Shown here piece after piece: positions 1-13,170 of a DNA stretch of 64,000 nucleotides. Where the stretch lies: positions 566,788 through 630,787 of the forward strand of contig VXAI01000273.1 of the NCBI GenBank assembly GCA_013399305.1, read 5' to 3'. The notes beneath the pieces were generated by a model that made no database searches, was not told the origin of the DNA, and saw only the letters and a list, made by a program, of their open reading frames with translations. Origin of the DNA: Rostratula benghalensis. Lineage: Eukaryota; Chordata; Aves; Charadriiformes; Rostratulidae. Numbering within the stretch: position 1 is the first letter of the stretch; each line of letters starts with the position of its first letter. The translations under genes were made by a program, and so were the position numbers.

Positions 1-61
1 AACCCCGTGTTAACCAGCAGCTATTAAATGCATTTAATACCTTCGCTCTCTTTCCCTGCAG

Positions 62-132
62 CGGGTCCGGGTTCACCGAGGCCAGATGCGGGCAGAGGCA
101 GGGGCGAGGCGAGCAGGAGGAGACGTGGTGGG
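62..132 (+). other. Possible non-coding or alternative exon
   Basis: A short GC-rich island of 71 bases follows a long pyrimidine tract ending in CAG at 59-61, and is followed by a consensus-like donor (G|GTAAAT at 133-138). It differs sharply from the AT-rich flanks. If transcribed, it could be an exon of an upstream RCN1 isoform or of a PAX6-antisense-side non-coding RNA. Human RCN1 is annotated with upstream starts near PAX6, which is recalled knowledge. Nothing in the peptide is recognisable. Chance is a real alternative. Confidence 0.22.
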
Positions 133-3100
133 GTAAATCCATGCGACTTCAGCCACCGCAGCAGCAACAACAGGAATTTTCCTCCCTTGCCACTTCATGA
201 GTCAGCATTTCTGATGTCAAGACTTCCCGGACAAATTGAAACAAGCAGCAGTCCTGCGTGGGAGGAAGATAAATCTGAGCTCCACAAAGGGATAAGCTGG
301 CAAGCTTAGGTGGTGTGTCAATAATTGGGGCTTAATAATTTTTACTCAGCATTTGCAGACTTCTAGCGATTTCACTTCAAATATGCAGCAGTTGAATGGT
401 TGTAACCAAATGCAGGTTTCAATAGTTGCACTGAATTCAAAAGCCAATGTATTTAACATTTAAATACACTGTATGCACCTTATGAATTATTTACTCACAC
501 CAGCCTTTCTGGAGTTGTACGTATATTCTCACACCCACACATGCATAGCAGCACAAACACACCTATGTATATCAGCTGAGCCTTTTAGCTAATCATGCTT
601 TTCAGTAGCTATTTAGCATATTACTATTTTCATTTACAGGTCAGGGTAGGGCAGTGGATATCAAATATGGACATTTTTTTGCCCAGTGAGGGACTGACAC
701 ATCGGCTAGAATCACATTGATGGTTATTCAACAGAACTGCAGTAGCCGCTATTTTTGCTCCATTCCCACAGCAGCAATAAAACAGTAGCACAAAACAGAA
801 AGTGACACACCAGATACATTGAACAGCAGCTGCCCTTAAAATCCAAGCAGCCCCCATGGACTGATTTACCATTTGCAAACGGCTATTCTTTTTTTGTTGT
901 TGTACTGAGGAGGTGTAGTTAAAGAAGAAAGGGGAAAAAAATAGGGTCGTACTAGCACTAAGAGCAAAGAGTAAACAATGAGACCAGAAATACATTGCCT
1001 CAGCTGAATGATCGTGTTCTGAGAGATGTATGCAGAGGAACGTATCAGTAAGGTGTTTTCTTTAAGAAAGGATTATCAGGAATAGCAGGTGGAGAGTCTC
1101 CTGCCTCACTCTTCAGTCCTTGCCCGATTGGTAAAAAATTCATTTTTCAGTCAATACCAAAGCAAGCAGTTGTGTATAAAAGCCATGTAAATGGTAAAAG
1201 CATACATCAACTGTGCCCTTGGGCAGGATTAATGTATAGACAAGCTTTTGGAAGAGAATCTTTTTCTTTTTTAAACAAATAAGTGTATTTTGAAGTAAGC
1301 AAGGAAGACTTATTTTTATGGTGTTCCATGCCGCCCTGTTTTAAGTATTGCACATCATAAGACATGAAACAGAAAAAGCACTTCTCCGGTGCCAAAGGGG
1401 AGAGGGACTTGAAAGAAGCACTCAGAGAAGTACCATTTCACTTGTAAGAAGCACACTCTGATATTTTTTTTTCCCAGTTGAACTCTGTACGTGTGCAAAG
1501 TCCAAGCAAACAGAATATTAATCTTTGATGAAGCAAACCTAAAATTGTATAGGCTTGGATTGCAATCATAATTATGTTGTATTCAAATGCCAGAGGTCCT
1601 TTCTGAATAAATGCACTTAAAATATTCTGTGGAACAATATTCCACGGGGAGATGGAACAGCACTTCCAAACTCAAGATGGTATACAAGCCAACCAGAACC
1701 AGAACAGGAGCTAAAAATATTCAATGACCCTATCACTGCATAGCTTGTGAGAGTAGTCTTTTTTTCATAACATATGTTCACAGATATGTCATCATCATCT
1801 GTTGTCAGACTAGTGACAAATAAAGACTTGCAAATTTTCCTGGATTTTTCACATCTCTGCTTGTTCCAGCAATAACATTGCCTGCTTCCCTTTTATTCAC
1901 AATGCCTGGCATCTTCTAGTAATTCTCAGTCATGACCAGATCTTGTGCCCTCAACATTTGTTTGCTTGTTTTTTTTAAAAACAGATGTACGGTAATTCTC
2001 TTCTTTTTTTCCTCTTTCTTATTATCTATATTACATTTGTTTCTTCTCATTTAGGAAGGACAGAATTCTCTTTCCATATCCTGCACACACCCTCAACAGT
2101 TTAAGACTCAAGTCATCCTCTTATTTAATATCAAGCAAACAAAACAGCCATATTTAATACTGGGTGAGTATGTAGCTATCAGCTGAAAGGCCTGTCACCA
2201 GTGCTTCCAGTCTGGATCTGGAAACACTTCCCAGTTCCTGTGACTGTTCTGCCTGCATATCAGGATGAGTCCTGAGACTTAATCATCTCTTGTACTCTGA
2301 TTTTCACTGGGAGAAGGCCAAGGTGTACAAGTTAGGAACATGCCACTGAATGCTGCAATAGGTTTGGATGATCTGAATGACAAGGCATTGGGACAACAGA
2401 GTACGGCCATAGGTTGTGATATGGATTTTGCTATTTCCAGCACTGGAATGTTTTTTTTTTTTTTTTTTTTTCCCCAAACTCAGGAATTCACAGCATAGAA
2501 AATTAATTTCCAAAGTGTGAGAGCAAGCAAATATCAACCAGCACTAGTGGCTGGTACCCACTGCTAGAATTCTTTCAGCATACCCAATAGGCCACAGTTT
2601 GGCTCAAAATCTATTATTCTGCCTAGTCAGGCCTGGATCAGCAAGCAAGGTATGGAGAACTTCACACCCACGCAGTGGGATGACCCAAGTGAGTAAAGAC
2701 AGAATTGTATTTTAAAAAGCATATTGTCAATCCTCACAAGAGGTCAAACCCATCCACTAAATTAATTCCGTTGACCTTAGGGATGCTATACCAAACATGC
2801 AGATTTTAAGGCTGAGAGGAAGTTTTCCTGATGCTGTTGGGAATTTTAACCTCAGTCAAGGAAGGATGTGAAGGAGCCTGAAGATGCCAATAATCACTAG
2901 CAGGCGATGAGTGTCTGTGCTGAATGATCCCATTTAAAAACCTGCCTAGCATCTATTTGCCTCTTCAGCTCCTTAGTTACTTTTGTGTATCTGGCCTTTG
3001 TTACTTTGAGAGTCTTTGACTTATTCTTCTTTCAATAGTCTTTTGTCTTTGAAGGATTGATTTATTGCTATCTGATATGAGCTACATAATCCAGCAAAAT

Positions 3101-6100
3101 TGCCTTGTCTCAACAGTTTACATTTCTGCTCAAGATTTATGTTACATCCATCCTTGCTTTTTCATCTTTATGATTTTAAATGTTTGTCTATTCAGAAAGC
3201 AAACCCACTTTTAGGAAAGGACATTAACTTAAAATCTTAAAATTAACTAAAAACTCTGAGATAGCTCAATTTAGGATGTGCATTTGTGACATAAACCCAT
3301 ACATATTCCCTGTCATCCATGTTGCCCTATGCATTTTTCCTAATGCACTTGGATTGTTCGTACCCTTCACTCCAGCTCTTCCTCAGAAATTCCTCCCCTT
3401 CTGTCCTGACTTCTCTTTCCTTTTTGTTGTTTCACCTTGCTTAAAATACTGTGGCCAACACAGTTTTCATTGATCTAATCATGTCATTCATTCCTTCTTG
3501 AATCTCTGTGATTCTTTTTCTTCACTGCCTGGGATGAGGGTTCTACCTTCAGCCTGTGCATAGTTGTCTCCTCATATTTCTCTCACATATATTTCTCCTC
3601 ATATTTCACTCATCCTTGGTCTCACACTGAAGTCCCTTTCTTCACTTCCATCCCAAATGTGGATTCTGCCTTGAAATCCTCATGAAAGCAAATATTGTGA
3701 AGGCTCCTGTAACAACAGATTGTTTTTTAGGCAGTGATGAATGCCGCAGTTCAACATAAATAGCTATTTTATTTATCAGTAAATGGTTCTACTAGAACAT
3801 TGTAAAACAGAGATCTGGAATGCACCTCACTGGCACCATGTAGGGTGCACCTTGTCACCAAATGCAACACAGAAAGACACAGTCCTGAGAACAGCAGCTT
3901 TATGCCCACTTGTGCATCGTCCAGTTGTGGGATTGCAAAGGGAAACCGTGAACAATTCTGTACCTCAGAGCTGCAAGGAAGGAAACTCCAACCAAGAACT
4001 TATCACCTACTCCCAACACTGCACAGTACCTAAACTGACCCTCTGTTACCTCTCTTTGGAGTCTGCTGGGGAGTTGTAACCCTTTCACAGCACCATTGCA
4101 CCAAGGAGCGACAGCGAAAACAGAGCATGGTCCTCTAGATCTGAATGTTGAGTGACTCAGTGAGGCTGTGAAGAGAGGAAACGGGGCATGACCTGGGTAT
4201 TTCTTCTGTAGAAGTTCTAGTCCCAGCTGTTGGATCTCGAAGTATTTTGTTCTGGATGGCGGTCACAATGGTACTTTAAGAATCAAAGAAATAATATTCA
4301 ACCTCCTCCACTTTGTGAATATGCTTATAAGCAAATACATAAGGAAGGCTGGTTTCACACCAATAAAAATTTGCATTCAAAGTGAAAATGTTCTGGAAAT
4401 TAAAAACCACTGCAAAATAGGGTGACCTTTATATGGGCCCCTTAACTCATCTATGTGGCTACATTTTTCTTGCCACAGCTACTTTTCGTTGAAGTGTCAA
4501 AAGTTCTGCATCTTTTACATACTTTGGCAGAAGGCACAGATGCTTGATGTCTTTTAACGATCAACCCATTAGGTTCAATGCCACTGACCTCCGCAGCAGT
4601 GCTTAGTATGCACAAAATATGACAATACTAAACATTTTAAAGAGTTTTTTTATGTTTCATCTCAAAGTTTTCTGATCTGCATCTAAGCATTTTTAAGGTT
4701 TATAATAATACTTTATACCTAAAAAACAGAGTAATGGCTAACATTAGGTGTGCAAGCAAATATTTTTAACCTCAGAACACAATCAAGGGTGGCCAGGTAG
4801 GCTTTGCTGCTCTTAACTAAGATACATAAGGGATTTCTGATGTGATTATTCACATTTATGATGACTGTCAAACATCTGCTATTACTGTGAATATTTCAGA
4901 TCAACAACTGAAATCCAGATGTGTTTGTGTCATGAGTTCTATGCACTCAAAATGATTTATCTTTAAAAACAGAATTAAGGGTGCACTCAAGCTTGCAACA
5001 GTAACCTGAAATGTTCCTCGTGCACAGCAGAGCTTTTGTGGGATAAACCAGCCACCTGGGTCCAAATTCCCTAACGCTCTGGGCAAGAGGCATGTGCAGA
5101 TGTGACTCCCTCTCTTCTCAGTGCAACAGCTGGAAGTGGAAGAGAAACCATTATCACACCATTATTATCCCCACTTCTAATTTAATTCTCTTGCACTAAA
5201 GCCCCCCCAACTTCTACTATAATGTCTCTCTCCTTAAGGATGGCATAACAATTCATATATGGTCACAAAATAAGCAAAAGTCATATGCTTTTTTTCCCCA
5301 TGTCTCTCTACACAACTGGGTAATTTGAAAAAGAAAATGGTTTATACAAGCAGTACATTTATGACCCTCCGTGTTTTATCAATTACCTTGACCCTGGTTT
5401 GGTCTCTTTTTCACTGTTCAAGTTGAGGATTTCTGCCTTGGTCACTGCCTTCCCCTTCCTTCCACCATGTAGGACTGCAGGAGGGCTGGAGGGAAGATGA
5501 CTTGTAGGCAGCAAAAGGAGCAGTGTGGGCTACAGAGCACACCGTATAACCTGGGGATACAGTTATGAGAACTTTTCAGACTGACTTTATGAGGACCATG
5601 GGGTTAGCCAAAATACGGGGAATTTTGCATATAACTAATGCTTTAATACACCCCCACCCACACATCCCTCCCAGGTAGTGGAATATTTCTGGTTACAATG
5701 CAGGAAAGTAGCTGTTCAGGCTTAACTCACATCAGAACTTCTTAAAGCCAATTATTAGCTTTTTTTCATTGTTTTATCCTTCCACCAAGTCTGGGTACTA
5801 ACTGGTGTTATAGATGGGGTTCACTTGCACACATACAAGAGTCACACACCATGCTGCTCACTTGCACATGGAATCAAAACACTGCCACCCAGCTCTTACC
5901 AAATTCTTCAAGTACCAAGAGAAAATAGATGTTCACAGATTTGACCGGCTCCATCTGGAGTTTAAAGTTTTGCAACTTTCAAAGGAATATGGAGGACTAC
6001 TCATTTCTCCGAGTGTGGTAACTCACGTAGAATTGCTCTCTGTCTACCATTAACATGGTCCAATGTGGCTTTCAAACTCCCCGTGACACCATGGGGCAGA

Positions 6101-7960
6101 ACAGGAGTATGCACAGCTACACAGCATCTCTCCCCCAGCCACCAGGCCAGTGGCACACAGCACCACTCAAGGCTGTAGGTAAAGGTGTGCCCAAGGGACA
6201 GAGAATGAACTCACTCTTATCAGAGCTACATTGCAGAAGTATGCCACAAAGCTTAAAAACACACCACTTAGTTGGGGACCTACATTTACCAGTCTGGGTC
6301 AAAACCACAGTTTATTTTCCTAATTTCTGCTCATTAACACCTTTATTGGGTCACCTAGTTTAGATATGTGTAACTTCAGAAGTATGTTCCTTGTTTGTTA
6401 AAGTTGTATGGCACTTCCTATGTTCTAAGGAGAATTTATATTTTTAGACAAGAGCTGAAGTAAAGGTGCTTTTAAGAAAACAGTTACAACTAATCAGGAG
6501 TATTCTGGTAAAAAAATTTCACTGGAAAATACTGATTCATGGAACCCTTTATTTTCTTTTTTTCCTTTTTTTTTTTTTGGTAGGAAGAAGGTCATAGAAA
6601 TATTATTTGGGACTCTAACAGAGTTTTTTGGGGAAAAAAAAGCTATAGAAAACAAACATGTTATTGTATTTATCTCAGACACAGGAGACCAAGATTCAAG
6701 TTGGAGCTTTACCTGATTTATTTCGTTCTCAGCACATCCCAGGTGAATGCCCTGACCAACTGCATGCATCTCAGCCTCTGGTACCAGCCCAGGGAATTTA
6801 TGGAGCCTGGGAATTTAAAATGTTCCTTGGATACTCATCAACAAGGCAAGACAAAGGCAGGACAATGGTAGGAGTGGGACATATCTGCACAAATAAGGGG
6901 GGGGAAGAAGAGGTGCAGAAAAAAAATTTACCCAAAGAAAGTGAAAAAATAATCTCATTTTACAACAGGTCAGTCAGAAAATGCTCTATAACAGTAAGAT
7001 GCCTAGTTCCTCTAAAACCAGGAAAAATATTATTTCTTCCATCAGAACTGAAATTCCCATTTACAGTGATAAATATGCTTTACCCATCCTCTTGGAAAAA
7101 AAAAAAAAGACAGGAAAAAAATATCATCAAATTCTAATATCCCTAAGTTTGAGGAAAACTCCCAGTGACTTTATTAAGAGTTTTGTCTTGATGAATAGAG
7201 ATTTTGGAGTCCAGGAGGTGGCCCTGAAATTTCAGGGTCAGATCTCTTCAGCAGCACAACTGAACAACCAAGCTCAAAGGGATCACCCAGGACTCTGAAA
7301 TTCTTCTCCTCCCCCTAAGGCATCATGCAGCAACGTACACATTGCAAATGTGATGTGCGATTTGCCCTCTATTTGCCAAGATTTAGATTCCTTTTCTGAT
7401 CCAGACTATTGTGCCATCGCACTGAATGCCACTGTGGTCTCAGTAAATGGCATAAGATGCTACAAGTCCATGGTTTCTCAGACTCTGCATTTCCCACGCT
7501 GCTTAGACTTACTTGTCACTATTTTCCTGCTTGATAACTGCAGGGATGAGAATATTAGGAGTGGCAGTCTAATCAGTGACCACTCTGGGCATTCAACCTG
7601 TCAGAGCTGAAGACTCACGAATGAGCTGCAGTGGGTCAGTGATATGCTAACACATCAACCAGAGCAGAAGGTTCCTCTGCAGCAGGGCTCTTTAGCACAT
7701 ACCCAAGAGAGAGATGGAAGCCATAAAATAAAATAAACCCAAGCCAAAACCAAGCCAGGATCAAAAATCACACAACATAGACCTAAGTCTTTTTTCAGCC
7801 TGGTAAAAATACAACAGAAATGTACTTGTCCTTTAAACGTGGTATCAGGTAGATAATGAATTAAAGATTTTTTTAAAATTTTTTTTTTGCAAAGTCATAT
7901 CCCTTTCTCACATATCGGGATGTGCACAATGTCTTATAAATCTCATCAATAGCTATTTTT
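133..7960. other. Intergenic, no gene recognised
   Basis: AT-rich unique sequence. Its open frames are short, lack splice context and resemble no protein family I know; the longest is 6658-7137, 159 codons ending in a lysine-rich run over a poly-A stretch. A 21-base T run lies at 2451-2471 and an imperfect 27-base tandem at 3567-3609. A short stretch around 5155-5180 resembles the 'ATTATTATCCCCA' core of old SINEs, but too weakly to call. Confidence 0.6.
2451..2471. repeat. Poly-T run (21)
   Basis: Uninterrupted T homopolymer in intergenic DNA. No LINE or processed pseudogene body is recognisable beside it, so it is a simple repeat only. Confidence 0.9.
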
Positions 7961-8005
7961 ATATATACACACACACACAAATATATAAAAAAAAAAATAT
8001 ATATA
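7961..8005. repeat. AT/AC microsatellite
   Basis: Compound simple repeat: a TA run, then (AC)n, then TA, a run of A, and TA again. A typical polymorphic microsatellite. Confidence 0.9.
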
Positions 8006-8084
8006 ACAAAACCCACAAGTAGGAGAAAATGAATTCAAATGTTCACATTGCTCAATTAAAGCTCAGCCAGAGATGGGCCTGGGC

Positions 8085-8260
8085 AGCTATGGCCCCAGTT
8101 CAACAAACCACTTAAGCATATGCTTAAAACAAGCTCTGGATCAATTCCCAGGGAGGATTAATGCATATTCGCAAATGCTTCGCTCCTTTGGAGATCACAG
8201 AATGAAATATTCCTGGAAAAGCCTTAAAAAGTAAAAGCATAATTTTGGTTCCTTGTTTTT
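8085..8260. repeat. Possible old amniote interspersed repeat
   Basis: The wording 'CCCAGTTCAACAAACCACTT' followed by AAGCATATGCTTAA resembles old degenerate repeats common in bird, turtle and crocodile genomes. That match is from memory and unverified. The segment includes a perfect 16-base palindrome at 8112-8127. The boundaries are approximate and the family is not named. Confidence 0.3.
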
Positions 8261-9238
8261 AAATCAGTTTAAGCTAAACTGAATATTCTAGACTCAGCAA
8301 ACGCTTCACAGATGAACTTTTATTTTCAATCTATAGCACCTTGTGCAATGAAATTAAAATTTGAGAACATAGCACAGGGTGGCCAGAGGGAAAGATGACG
8401 ACAGAAGGTGGAGGTTAATGTGGAAGGACTGTCTGAGCCTTCCAAATACATTAGAATAGAAAGCACACAAACAGGGTAGCTAAACCGGTAAATAATGATA
8501 AATCAATCTACTGCTATTTCTGTGGCTCTGCAAGATGCACATGTCCTGACACTCCTGTTTATGTATTAAATTGAGAATGTGAATTGATACAAAGTGAAAT
8601 GTTTTCTTCCCCTCAAGCTCCTTTTGTGTCTAGATGGACTGATGTTCACACTCCACTTTTTTCCTTTGGTTAACCAAAGAAATAAATTCTTGATTAGATC
8701 CACATTATTCATGTTTTGCAGCGAATTTTTTGCCCACACATACAAGTCCTGCTGGGGTAAGCCAGCAGAGACCTATTGACTTAGTGTCGTAGCAAATTAC
8801 ATGGCCCTATAGTTAGATGAAATATTAACTCAAGGGACTGATATTTTCACTGGATCAAACACTGACTAATGAGAAACAGAACGCTGGTTTTCAAAGAGGG
8901 TTAAAAAAGTTAGAACAAACCAGAGATCACTTAATATACTGCAAAACTTGCAGTAACTTCCTGACAGTTTGCTTGCCTACAAACCTCTTAGCCCTGATTT
9001 ATTAACATCAGCTGCTGTGCCAAGTTCACGTCATAAAGGATAGATGCTGTGTGCCCACGCTCTGCTTGGAACTGCATAAACACAATCATCAACTAGATTT
9101 GACATCATAATCAAAACAATGAAAATAAGTTAAAGGTGGCAGGCAATATCCAAGAAACTGTATTAAGAAATTGTGTCTACATTAAGAAAAATAAATTTTG
9201 TCTCCACTGATGGAGGGAAGGACCTGTTTTTAAAGGAA

Positions 9239-9400
9239 TTCAGGTGCTTAAGGAAGCAGATGGGTGCACAGTGGGATTTTTAGAAGCTCTTAGATGGCAA
9301 CTCCCACTGAAATCGCTGGGTATTAGGCAGCTAGGTATTTTGGAAAATTCACATTACCTGCATCTTTAAGCACCTAAATACCTTTAAATATTTGGCCCAA
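9239..9400. repeat. Old MITE-like repeat with inverted ends
   Basis: A 10-base inverted repeat (AGGTGCTTAA at 9242-9251, TTAAGCACCT at 9366-9375) flanks about 115 bases. The right end runs on into CTAAATACCTTTAAATATTT, which resembles the terminus of an abundant old sauropsid repeat. This suggests a degenerate non-autonomous element. The family is uncertain. Confidence 0.42.
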
Positions 9401-12400
9401 AGACAGCTTACTGTAACGTCATAGGAAACAGAGTAGTCCCTGCTCAAGGGAAAATAGTTTATTGTATGGTCAATTAATTTTCAAGCAAGAGAAATCCATA
9501 TAAGCAATTTGTAACAGAAATAAGGCCAGAACTCCAGAGCTATGACTTCTGAACAGTATTTTGCATTTGAAAGAAGAGATATGGTACACAAAGAAATCTT
9601 GCACATTTTTTGGCAAAATTATAACAGAGATGATACAGGTACAGATTAAGTGCTCATCTTAAACTGGAGCACATCTGGAATGCATGGGCCTTAATCCCAC
9701 CAAAGAGTAAAAGACAAATGTGGCACCTCAGTGTTTGGGAAGGGAGGCAGGGGCCAGTAAGTGCGACAGGAGGGACACACACCCTGCAGAGAAGGCAGGC
9801 AAATGGACGTAGGCATCGTTTGTCTCTTTGGTCTGGGAGAACAACATCAACAGCCACACTTTCTGTCCCGAGGAAGCTCCAAACATGAATCCGTAAATTT
9901 TTAGGGGCATTTATGCCCACCACTGTGATGGGAAGCGGGCACTCCAGGTGCTCTGGACCTGAGACACTGGATCCAAACTGGATTACTGCCATTTAGTTTT
10001 CTGGTTTCACTGGCCCAAGTGCAAACTGAAGAGGCCTAAGAAAGCTCATTGTGCACAAATCCTTTGACTCCCTGCTTCAGCAGCAGGAACCACAAAAAGA
10101 CCATCTACAGCCTGGCTTGCATCCAAGCTTTATCCTGTTAGTCTGAGGCACAGGAAATCAAACAAGTATCTCGGTTTACCTTTTACAGAAGAGGAAAATA
10201 ACAGCTATAGTTTTGCAGTGTGCCACCTTTCAGTGGCAGAAGAGGATTTCTCCTGCATCACCGATCTGTGTATCCCATCCAAGTCACTTCATTTAACGTG
10301 GAAAAAAACAAGCAGTGACAGAACAGGGCCCTTAGAGTAAGGCTCCCAGCATAATGCAGCCACAAGAATTTAACAAGTGGGATTTACTTAACTGGTCACT
10401 AAGTGTTAGCATTGCTTTAAAGACATATGGCTGAGAGTGTTTCTCTGGCCATAAAGAAACAGAACTGAGAGAGCAGAGAAAATGCCTAGCAAGCAAACTC
10501 TCTCCCTTTTGTTTAATAGCTCTTTTCAGACTTGTAAGCCTGGAAAAAGCTTCATTAAAGTTAATGGACAAATCTTCCAGGAAAAAAAAAAAAAAGTACT
10601 GAAATGTTACTGGCTTTGGTCTGAGCATGCAAAATTTCTCTTCCTTGCTGGATTTACCCCAAGATAGCAATCTTAAGGCAGAATTACATAAATATTGACA
10701 GCTTTCAGGGTGGCTTTGTATCTCAGACCTGATGAGTGACTGGCAGAGTTCATGGATCAGGTTCACAAACCTTGTAAGTGGGCACAGCTTCACCAAGGTC
10801 AGTGGGAGATCTGCACATATTACAGGAACCTTCTATAAATAGAGCATAGCTGTGTCCATTTGTACCAGAAATGAGTGCAAATTACTGCCAGCAACATTAC
10901 AGAGCACATTTATCACCCCATAGACTCCAGGCAAACAGTTCCTGAAGATACCATACAAAAATACCTGCTACAAGTCACTTCCTTAGCTGCTGCTATGGCA
11001 CCCTTCCCCTTAACATTTAAACCCTCTCTTTTACACCAACGCTAATTGCAATTAGCCTTGCTAGCCCTCCAGTGTGCCGCTACACTTACTTTTCAGGAGG
11101 TGACTCAAGCACAGATTGTGACCTTCACTGGGTCCTAGTGAGTCAATGGGGAGACACAGCAAGGTGCTGGGACAAAGAAAGTTGAATATAATCCCTTATA
11201 TAATGGACTGAACACTTAGTCCTTACCCACAACAGGCATTTTACAGAAGAAATGCTTTAAATAGCTTCTTTATAGATTCACAGTACAGAAAGAAGAAAAC
11301 TTACCCTGCTGTATGCTTCTAAAGCAAAATTAAAAAATCTCCATTAAGAAACCCAGAAGACCCATACACACTGCCATTTAAGACTGTAGATTAGATTTAA
11401 AATGGATGGCCACTAAAAAAAAAAAAATAAGGCCACATGATTTCCACCTTAAGCCAGACAAAACTTCAGCTAAAGATGGCACTCTGCACAAAGATAACTG
11501 TTTTAGCTCCACACAACCTGAGGTGAGACATAGCAAACATAATCCGCAGTTCCCATTTGGCATTGGAAAGTGTAAAACCAGTGTTTGAGATGTCCTGTTC
11601 TTGCCAGACATGGATGCTGCAATCAAAGATAAAGTATCCCGCTGTGAGGTCTGCAGTTCATACACAGAGCAGAATGTAACAGAGACCACTTACACAACAT
11701 GAGACTGCTGACTGCCCTTGGTACAAGGTTGGCAGAGGCCTTTCTGGATGAACGAGGAGGTATCATTTCTCGTTAGTGAACTGTTCCTAAAATTTTTAGC
11801 TACTATCTTATTGCAAGACAGTATGACGTCGCTAACTGCAGTTTGTTCAAACTAATACAGTTAAAACAATAGGAGAACAGGTAGGGTTTGATGACTTGTT
11901 TTGGCAGTTTTCAACATTACATCATTAAAATGCATTGTGCCATGGCTTCTTTAAGCAGAGTGAAGTGCACTAGAAGAAGAATCAGTAAAATACTCCAAAA
12001 GACACTTTAAAAATCTGAAGTGATTAAGGGATCTCTTGGCAGCCCTGTCAGGTTACTCAACAAAACCTACAATGTTTAAATACTGACTGTCAGCTCTCCA
12101 GCTCGTAAGCAGAGGCCAAAAAATGTGGGTCTGATGATCCTCCTATAAGCCAGAACTGTAAACATTTATATAGAACCACCAGATCTGACAAGGCTCATTG
12201 ACAGAAAAAAAACCCAAACCAACAACAAAATTTTGAGGCGGTAACTTGACAAACCTCAAGTTTTTCCCATAAAAATTTAGGGAAGAAATCCAATACCACA
12301 CTGTGCAAACTTAGCAGTCCTGGCTGGGGGCTGACAGCACTATGTGCAGTACAGGAGAGAATGGGGAGCATGGGATACCTGATGGTTGTGGCTTCACAAT

Positions 12401-13080
12401 TTGATCCCCATCATCTGTTTAAGTTTCTGCAAAGCTATTCTAATTTACTGCCCAAAACACTCTGACCTGAAGAGCCTGTACGAACCAAGACTCAGATTGC
12501 TGCAGATATTTACATGCTTATGTCCTGACCGACCTCCTGAAGAAAGCTGAGGAATACCTGCTTTTCAAAACTGAGTTTCATGTTTAGCCGTAATCTAGTT
12601 AATGCAGACTCTGGCTTTTTCACTTTTTACTTCCAAATAAAAAAATTCTTTAACATTGACTTCCTTATTTTTTAACAAAATGTCCACCTTGATGACTTTG
12701 TAGTCCCCGCAGTAAAGGGTCATAAAACTTTCAGAGCTCCCAACAGCCATTAAAGATGAAGACAAGTATGTATTAGCCCATGATACACATGGGGAAAGGT
12801 TAATAACAATATTCCTTCCCCATTCCAGCTCATGGCTTAACTCCCTGCTTGCAGCCACAGTCACTGCAACTTTCACATTCATTATTCCTGCCACTGTGGA
12901 ACTGCACATTTCTCCTGCATGTATTCACCTGAGCAGCAGCCCCAGTTCACACCTCCTACTCCCCAAAGAGGTCCTTCACTTGAGATAATTTTCACCAGTC
13001 ATTAGCTTTCAGCCCTCTTTGGATTAGACACCGCAAAACTACCTCTCCAGATTAATATATCATCTATAATTTTGTATCTG
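9401..13080. other. Intergenic, no gene recognised
   Basis: Unique AT-rich sequence. The open frames at 9654-9992 and 10332-10796 on the minus strand have no domain, no splice context and low-complexity tracts, and are taken as chance. A CRE-like TGACGTC lies at 11824-11830. Short A runs occur at about 10580 and 11415. Confidence 0.6.
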
Positions 13081-13170
13081 GATTGAGGACTCTTTGGGGC
13101 AGGGCCAACTTTTTGTTCTGTTCGTACAGTACCTTCCATAAGGGCTTCCCTGCAATAAATGAAACAGTAA
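13081..13170 (+). repeat. Old amniote SINE-like repeat fragment
   Basis: The phrase 'CTCTTTGGGGCAGGGCCAAC', then TTGTTCTGTTCGTACAGTACC and a trailing GCAATAAAT, closely resembles a very common sauropsid repeat (consensus-like 'CTCTTTGGGGCAGGGAC...TGTACAGCGCC...AATAAATAAT'). Recognition is from memory. The piece at 29186-29345 looks like the same family on the other strand. Confidence 0.5.

Noticed and set aside
6658..7137. 159-codon plus-strand open frame
   Set aside because: Ends in a lysine run coded by a poly-A tract and matches no family; consistent with chance.
10332..10796. 154-codon minus-strand open frame
   Set aside because: Contains a phenylalanine run over a poly-T complement and no domain; chance.
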